From positions 208,438,709 through 208,502,708 of the forward strand of contig CM057009.1 of the NCBI GenBank assembly GCA_029891345.1: a stretch of DNA of 64,000 bases. Reading direction: 5' to 3'. Origin of the DNA: Dryococelus australis (taxonomy: Eukaryota > Arthropoda > Insecta > Phasmatodea > Phasmatidae). Position 1 is the first letter of the stretch; the number at the start of each line of letters is the position of its first letter. The notes below the pieces were generated by a model. The model saw only the letters and a list, made by a program, of their open reading frames with translations. It made no database searches and had not been told where the DNA came from. Below, piece after piece: positions 57,832-64,000 of this stretch. Both the position numbers and the translations under genes were made by a program.

Positions 57832-58130
57832 CTACACTACCTGTGTTACTTCCTGCCCACGAGACTGGGCCCCTTCCCATCTGCCACTAGAATCTGTAAT
57901 CTGCTTTGACTTGTCTTTGTCTTTACCCGTACTTCTAAAGTCCCCCTGATTCCCAACCTTTACTGAGACCAGGTATGTAGGGTTAGGTTTGCGTCTGCTA
58001 TTACTGGTAGATCCCACCACAGTTTCTTGTACATCTCATAGCTGATAATGGAGAAGCTCGCACCTATGTTAGCCTCCATGAGGTGTTTCTTTCCATCCAG
58101 CCGAAAACATCCAGAACGATTGGTGGTTCA
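57832..58130 (-). pseudogene. Family C retropepsin
   Basis: FRLDGKKHLMEANIGASFSI then ISYEMYKKLW (58020-58110) matches the active-site strand E-x-D-T-G-A-S-x-S-x-I. The catalytic D-T is N-I here, so this copy cannot cleave. The next segment, NPTYLVSVKVGNQGD, fits the flap region. Confidence 0.68.
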
Positions 58131-58333
58131 TTCTTATGTGTGATAGCTGTTGTCTGAAAGACACTACATAGGACTACTGCTGACTTGTCTCTTTTCTCAG
58201 AGTCGGATTGGGTTGTTAAGTTGTAGTTCCCTGCCTTGTTACCGTCCCGTTTCCTGAAATTTTCAATCTCCTCCCATTCTTTCCATCGTACTTTTTCTCC
58301 TGGTTTACCATTTTTCCTCTTTGTGATACAGGC

Positions 58334-58516
58334 TCATTCCACGTGCCCTACTTTTGCACAGAAGTTGCACACTGTATGTACATGGCGACAGTGATCGGGA
58401 CTGTGGTCCCCATTCCACTTACCGCAGACCATCCTGTCCCCATTGCACCTCCAGTAGACCATCCTTAAAATGACCCCGTTTAGTTTGGGAACTAGAGTAG
58501 TCATCCCTAACCTCAC
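58334..58516 (-). pseudogene. Family C nucleocapsid zinc knuckles
   Basis: Two CCHC-like units, MVCGKWNGDHSPDHC and CNFCAKVGHVE with a following Cys, bind nucleic acid in related Gag proteins. The first Cys of unit one is altered or shifted. Confidence 0.65.
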
Positions 58517-58599
58517 TCCATTTAATTTGGAAACTGGGTAGTCATCCCTAACATCACTTCGTTTAGTCTGGGAACTGGTGTTATCTTTTTTGTTATACT

Positions 58600-59152
58600 A
58601 GGTGTGCCCTACCTTAAGCACCGCCCCAGACAAAGGGTCAGACAGTGCTCGAATTTCGTTTATGTTGTGGCCTGTTGCTTCTGTTGCTGTTGCCCTGAGC
58701 GTCAACTTGATTTTAGTCAGGAGTGTATATTGCAGGTTGGTGTCACGAATGCCACACACCACCTGGTCACATAGTATTCTGTCGAGGTCTGTGAAATTGC
58801 AGTGGATGCTTAGCCACCGCTATTCTGTCACATATTCTGCTATGGATTCGCCTTCATGTTGGTTCCTATTGTGGAATTTGAAGGATTCCATGATCTCACT
58901 GGGTTTGGGTTCAAAATGCTGTGTGAGCAGTGACAAAATGTCGGCGAGTGCAACCTCGGTCGTGGATTTCGGGGCCACCAATGAAGTCACTAGGTTATAC
59001 AACTCTGCCCCATAGATGGTGAAAAATATTGCTAGTTTTTCCTTACTTTCTTTGATTTTATTGGCCAAGAAATAGTAGCACAGGCGATTCGAATACGTTT
59101 TCCATGTGTCTCGCCCTGGTATGAACTTGCCGAATGTGGGAAACATCGCCAT
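58600..59152 (-). pseudogene. Family C gag capsid region
   Basis: Starts MAMFPTFGKFIPGRDTWKTY soon after the primer site, then RLCYYFLANKI, LFHFEPKPS-like LTQHFEPKPSEIMESFKFH and HEGESIAEYVTE. This is the classic Gag order: W-x2-Y, then FxFxxRxQ-type motif (here FKFHNRNQ). A stop follows near 58820 and the frame resumes shifted. Confidence 0.8.
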
Positions 59153-59200
59153 CGATGTGTTTGTTTACCTTTCATGCACACACACATCCGAACCGGAATA

Positions 59201-59211
59201 CTCGTCGCCAC
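59201..59211 (-). promoter_or_regulatory. Primer binding site of family C element
   Basis: Directly after the 5' LTR end (CATTACA) comes G, then TGGCGACGAG on the minus strand. TGG complements a tRNA CCA end, and TGGCGAC-type sites are common in arthropod Gypsy elements. Confidence 0.75.
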
Positions 59212-59504
59212 TGTAATGTTCTCACCCTACTAAACTGGTACACAGCACCTGAGTAGCGTCCATCACCCCTCCATTGACACACATTCTATTCTGCATCTTC
59301 TAACATTCGTTTCTGGTTCACACCTTAGCTTGTGCTAGTTCAGCTAGCTACCATTTATCCATGCACACATGTCGCACAGACAGGCATACCAACTATTCCT
59401 AATGTAATTGTCCATTGCCTATATACACATGGCCTATATACATGACACACTATTCCTATGGTAATTGTCCAATACCTACATACATATGACCTATACACAC
59501 GACA
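59212..59504 (-). repeat. 5' LTR of family C element
   Basis: Matches 54631-54921 across its whole length, including the internal duplication. Minus-strand ends are TGTCGTG and CATTACA. Confidence 0.88.
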
Positions 59505-59514
59505 AAAACAATTG

Positions 59515-61610
59515 CAACTTGTGGCAAATATCAGTTGGTGCTGACTTGCCCAGATGCTGGTTGACCTGTCACTTGCAAAACTTTGACAAGGGGGCACAAT
59601 GCGCTGATGCAGTCGAACTCTGTGGAAACAACATAAATCGTAGTCAATAACTTTACATTTCAACATGCATACATTACAAAAAAATGCTTGATAAGAATGC
59701 AGTTAGTTATAAAAAAACTGGAGAGTCCATTTATAAGAAATCAATTAGTTAAATAGCAGAGTCCATAAAACTAGACGATAAAAAATGATTGAGCTCGTTC
59801 ACAAAATTTATTTAACTGGTTAATTGATTAATAAAAGTTTACTCAAGTAATAGCATACATTCACGAGTAATTACTTGAAGAAAAGTGGAAGATGGCTATC
59901 AAATCTTGTAATTACTCCAAGCACAAAATTGGGGCAAAGGAGAATGGGTACTCGGATATGCAGGCGAAAAGTGCTGATATCAGTGTGAGAGATTTGGGGG
60001 TGCTCCAGTATTTATATATCTAACCAAATTGTTGGGTGGTATGGGGTAAGTTAAGGAATATTGTACCTGCAATGTAGGGGTCACCATGGGAGACTTCTCC
60101 CTCCTCGCTCATAACAAAGTATTTTGGGAGGGTGTACCATATAAGGTAACAATTTAGGTCAAGTGTTTTCATTGGCTGACTGTGATGGGTCCTCAACCAC
60201 TCCCTACCTATTTTTCTCAGAAACTATGTGGCATACAAGGTAACAATTTTGGCCAATGGTTTTCATTAGCTGAGTTTGAGGTGTTCTCAACTCCTCCACT
60301 ATTGAGTGAGTTATTTTGAGAGTGGTAAACCAGGAATTCGTAAAAAAAGAAACGCCTGACCCATGTGGAATTTTCAAATGAACTGGTTGGGTAAAAGGGG
60401 GGGGGGGTGTGAAACACTTAACATACTACTCTCCTGACACTATGAAGTTTCTCCTGATTGACATAAATTGCCACTTGTGCCCATGTTTTTGTCAGGCGAG
60501 ACATTTCATATTAGCAAGAAACTTATCCTCGTGCTAAGCTGGCAGGTGTGACATTTCCTTTTAGTTGGTTACTTGAAGCTTACGGCCACTCAAGTCGTGA
60601 GTAGCTGCAGGACACTGCTCCTCCCCCCCACAAGGAGAGGTTGCCACTACTTGTGCTAGCTTGGCACTCAAGATAGCATTATTTTCATCTGCTCACACCT
60701 TTAAATAATTTTACAAAAGAATTTCCCCTTAAGACAAGTGTGATTATATTAACTTTTGTTGTCAATTTTTATTTTCGAACTTTGATATTTATTGGAAAAT
60801 AATATTTTATGTACACACTAATTTTTTAATTTTTGTATACACATTAATTTAAAATTATATTTTTAAATTTCATATAATTTTTTATGTAAAAAGATTTTTT
60901 CTTGTTGTGAATAGGGTGTGAAATTAAAACTTTTATAGATATATTTTATCATGTTTTTTATTATATATCCTACATAATATAAAATTAACATTTTAAATGC
61001 CATTTTGCAACATATTTTTGCATTGATCTTTAGATAAAAGTTTATGGTTTCATATATTTTTGACAATGATCGTTACATGAATAATTTTTAACATTTTTCA
61101 CTCAGGAGTAAAACAATGCATTTGTTTTAGAGTTGCAAAATTTTTTACATGCACACTACTAGGGGCATTAGATACAGTTTACTTAAATAAATTACAAAAA
61201 TAAATTTACTAGGGCAAAGATTACTACTAAAATTATTATGGGAAGTAATTTAATTCAGAATCGTTACAAAAATATATGCCTATTACAAAAATTAAGAAAC
61301 AGTTTGCTCTAAGTTACACAAAAAAAAATTACGGTGAGTCTAGCACATCTCTGTAAACTCATCTAAAACTATCTTTCCTGCAAGCTATTAAAACAGGTTA
61401 GTCAGTACTGAGCAGGACAATACCTCTGACTGTGTTTGGCATATCATTTGAGTGAATCTCTTCCCATTCGTCGACTGGAACCTCCATGAAATATTTTCCT
61501 TACTTTTTACAGCAGTACATCTCTCATTCGATGCCAGAGTTGCGTTTCCCATAGAAGTCTAGTCAAGTGCTACGGGTGCGGCAGGCATTTCTTCCTCACC
61601 GATGTCCTGT
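59515..61610. other. Non-coding spacer
   Basis: Repeated phrases (GGTAACAATTTNGG(C/T)CAA, then GTTTTCATT(G/A)GCTGA) occur near 60145 and 60237, a diverged duplication of about 90 bp. A G-run lies at 60396-60406. 60700-61350 is very AT-rich. No gene recognised. Confidence 0.5.
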
Positions 61611-61741
61611 TGGCGAAAGACATGAGTTTATCAGCAATGCAAGGCAAAGGTGTTTCTTTTCTCATGTAGAACACGACACAGATCCCATACATATAACATA
61701 GCACTATTTCTTGACAGTGTTCAAACATATGTGGCTCGTGA

Positions 61742-61850
61742 GCTAGCAGATAGTGCCATGTACCATCCCATCCTCCGTGTATGTAGCTATACGTTCACCA
61801 TTGTGGAAAGTATATGTTATGGAACAGTCACTAGCTTGAAACTCTGAGTA
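61742..61850 (-). pseudogene. Gene W counterpart in P3 (fragment)
   Basis: CSITYTFHNGERIATYTEDG then MVHGTIC, ending in a stop. N-G-x-R-I/L-x3-T-x-D-G has the same spacing as NGHRLYSETCDG in W. Short, so the call is tentative. Confidence 0.4.
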
Positions 61851-62057
61851 TCTGGCTGAAGGATGAAACTGTGCCATAGTGCCATAGTGCCAACTGTCAC
61901 TTACAATCCGATCTGATTCGCGCTAGCATACTTGCCTTGTAAAAAAATGTGACTTCTCTTGTGCAGATTTTTTCTTCAATCTTCTTTGCCCTCTCCAGTT
62001 AACAAGGCCAGTGCACTTATAGAATCACAAAATATTCTGGTCGTGTTTTTTTAGATT

Positions 62058-62668
62058 CTATTTAAGTATAAACATTTCTTTCTTGCAGTTTGTGAAGGCT
62101 TGTATTTCTTTGTTTGGCCTCATCTGCATCTCGTCGCTGTCGAGTAACGGCATAGGAGGTAACAGTTTGGCAAGTTCATATTGCTGGAGCTTGTATATTC
62201 TGTACCGTCGTTCCTGAGTTTGCTGGGTGCAGTTGGTTTCACATTCGCGATGACTGAAGGCTGCTGAAACAGCACGCATGTAGATATACAGTCCAGTGCA
62301 TGTAGTAATAGTCTGGCATCTTAACTTTTTGCAAATGCAATAACCTCTTCAGGAGAACACGACAACTTTGTTTCTGCTCGCAAGTAGTAAAGGCACTACT
62401 TCCCATAACACACACAGTCCACTATCTAGTGGCTGGGTTCACTGAAAACTGGATCGTGAGCATACAACTTATGAAAATGTCAATCAAATTCTTCTGTGAA
62501 TGTTCGCAGCAAGTCTCCAGACCAATAGGCATAAGTGATCCTGCTTAAGCCAGGCTCGGTGCTGACATAGTGATTTGCAGGATAAAACATAGAAGACATC
62601 TTTGAAGAGCCGGCGGTCGGTGGTGAACTGGATACAGGACAGCTTCGAGAACTGAGATGTTGTAGCAC
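62058..62668 (-). pseudogene. Gene Z counterpart in P3
   Basis: The N-terminal part (62599-62480) reads MSSMFYPANHYVSTEPGLS then YAYWSGDLLRTF. After a shift, CVCYGK, then a stop, and CLYYLRAETKLSCSPEEV (about 62370-62425) carries the family motif (Y/I)-x-LR-x-x-(S/T)-x-L. Downstream pieces with ECETNCTQQTQ end near 62058. This lies directly after Y' on the minus strand, as Z follows Y in P1. Confidence 0.5.
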
Positions 62669-62771
62669 TCACTTAAATATCTCGGTGGTTAGAAGCAGGA
62701 AACTTGAAATAAGGTCACGAGCACATCGTCCACCATGTTGTTTTCCCTCGTTTCAAAATGGTGGTGTGGCA

Positions 62772-63263
62772 TTATCCTTTGCAGTGCTCCATCCATCTTG
62801 TAATGGTGAGGCTGTCAGGTCTCTTACATTCGTTGCTGATTCTATGTATAGAACACATATGGTGTAATTGTTCCTCAAAAGCTCGGGTCATTAAGAAGTT
62901 TATAGTAGTACGTAGTTTGCTGTCTGGTCTCAAGTAGTACACTGGACAATTTGTGAAACCACAACGTACTGGAATTAAAGTAATACACTCATATTCGCTT
63001 TTATAACATGCTCAATTTTCGAGACAATTGCATAATTTAACTTGTTCGCTCAAGCCAAGGGGATTGAAATGAACTTTGTGGTAGCCAATAGTTACATCTT
63101 CATATTTGCCATCGGCTTTCAAGACCTCGCTGTTAAGAGCTACCCAAATGTCTTCACTCACTCACTCATATTTGCCAGTGTCGAGCAGATTAAAATTACA
63201 TAAATGGTTACGTTCACACAGGAAGGTTGCTAGTCATACACAAAACTTATTTTTCGTTTCCAT
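62772..63263 (-). pseudogene. Gene Y counterpart in P3
   Basis: The ATG at 63263 overlaps the stop of X' (TAATG), a tight coupling. The frame runs 164 codons with three in-frame stops and no shift. Motifs are KYEDVTIGYHKVHFNPLGL, EQVKLCNC, ECITLIPVRCGFTNC, VYYLRPDSKL and NECKRPDSLTITRW. The first and fourth match gene Y of P1 almost residue for residue. An extra N-terminal part with CERNHLCNF is present here. Confidence 0.62.
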
Positions 63264-63640
63264 TACGAAAATTCTATAATGTGAGTATTTTTCACGTTTA
63301 TGCCAGGTTTCATGCCTCCATACTCCAAGTACACAACCAACTGTTTGAGAGCCATCATGCCTGACTCGTTAATCATCTCTCTCCATAGCATTTTGGTAAG
63401 TGATTTCTGAAATCGCCATTTTAAAGACATCTAATGCTCTCTCCATATTGTGAATTGTTTTATTTGTTTTTTAATTTGAAGCCTTGAACTTTATGATGAT
63501 TTCTAACTCCCCCATATTTTTGTACCGTATGCTGACACAATTCAATTTTCCTAAAAGTCCATCGATGGTACTATGTTCTCGAAGGAAGACCACAAGCTCT
63601 AAACTAAAAATGGTCACCTCGATTTTCAGCATTTTTACAC
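63264..63640 (-). pseudogene. Gene X counterpart in P3
   Basis: EHSTIDGLLGKLN (about 63535-63575) and, after a frame change, MWREMINESGMMALKQLVVY and YGGMKPGINVKNTHIIEFS match the two ends of gene X. The stop overlaps the ATG of Y'. Confidence 0.55.
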
Positions 63641-64000
63641 TCTTGGGAGGTCACGTGACACTTTTTAATACACTTATTACATACTATGACTAGATTTGTT
63701 TTAATACTCTTGGCTAATGGACTGGAAGTGTTTTGCCCCCCCCCCCTTCTACAAAATTAGTCGTCCCCACATTCCATCGTCCTTTTTTATAGCAAGAGCA
63801 CATTCAGACATGAGCAAGACCAGTGTTGTTCGCACACACTACAAGTGTGATTAATATTTGTATAACATGCTTTTGATTTTCTAAGAGATGGACACTCTTA
63901 CTCGGTTTGCAAATCACTTATGTTTTCATTACAATAAATTCCCAACAACTGTTTTGGTTCCATTCCTCGATGAACACGCAACCATCCATTTCTACTCTTA

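Larger units (their letters stand above)
54631..59504 (-). mobile_element. Ty3/Gypsy element with both LTRs (family C), minus strand
   Basis: 4.87 kb. LTRs at 59212-59504 (5') and 54631-54921 (3') match at roughly 85 percent by eye. Flanking AAAAC at 54626-54630 and 59505-59509 is a perfect 5-bp target duplication. A primer site follows the 5' LTR, and a purine tract precedes the 3' LTR. Inside, gag, zinc knuckle, protease, RT, RNase H and integrase run in order. Stops make it inactive. The pol resembles the group often labelled K02A2.6-like. Confidence 0.9.
61620..64000 (-). mobile_element. Polinton fragment P3 (end of element, continues off the window)
   Basis: Holds counterparts of P1 genes X, Y, Z and W in the same order and orientation. 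By comparison with P1, the capsid genes should lie beyond base 64000. Protein similarity is clear at motif level, while the DNA has diverged, so P1 and P3 are old, separate copies or different lineages. Confidence 0.65.

Overview
This window looks like non-genic, repeat-rich chromosomal DNA of an invertebrate animal, most likely an arthropod. A decapod crustacean would fit, but that is a guess. The reasons are AT-rich spacer DNA, long (TA)n, (TG)n and (CA)n tracts, minisatellites, and many decayed arthropod-type mobile elements. I recognise no host protein-coding gene, no intact tRNA or rRNA gene, and nothing bacterial. Nearly every coding region is broken by stops or frameshifts, so most are called as pseudogenes. 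Identities come from reading translations and comparing them with family patterns I know; no database was searched.

Layout. 1.3-2.4 kb: a minus-strand Ty3/Gypsy gag-protease remnant. 4-4.9 kb: degenerate tandem repeats. 5.1-17.2 kb: a decayed Maverick/Polinton (adintovirus-like) element, called P1. It keeps a packaging ATPase, a PLA2-like protein, an adenain-type protease, a penton-like minor capsid protein, the major capsid protein, a coiled-coil/basic protein, a retroviral-type integrase, and a cluster of small genes I do not recognise (X, Y, Z, W). 17.5-18.35 kb: minisatellite rich in ATGGCCGCC-like motifs. 18.4-27.8 kb: mostly non-coding, with microsatellites, two GGAATATTC-rich tandem repeat blocks and a tRNA-like sequence. 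27.85-32.8 kb: a minus-strand Gypsy remnant with pol followed by an errantivirus-type envelope gene. 33.2-34.0 kb: ORF1 of a Jockey-like non-LTR retrotransposon. 34.9-38.5 kb: a plus-strand Gypsy copy (family A). 39.0-40.7 kb: a second Polinton fragment (P2), cut by an LTR. 41.5-50.4 kb: a family A Gypsy with very long LTRs (about 1.75 kb). 50.45-54.4 kb: a different, very AT-rich Gypsy remnant. 54.63-59.50 kb: a minus-strand Gypsy with both LTRs, primer site, polypurine tract and a 5-bp target duplication. 61.6-64.0 kb: the end of a third Polinton-like element (P3), running off the window.

How the genes fit together. P1 encodes the virion-building half of a Polinton: capsid proteins, maturation protease, genome-packaging ATPase and integrase. 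No protein-primed DNA polymerase B was found. The most novel signal is the minus-strand cluster X-Y-Z-W beside the capsid genes. Y, Z and W appear to be tandem paralogues of one cysteine-rich family of about 150-170 residues, and the same gene order reappears in P3 at 61.7-63.65 kb. That makes it a conserved accessory module of a Polinton lineage, not chance open frames. The other genes are the ordinary gag-pol(-env) sets of LTR retrotransposons, all apparently inactive.
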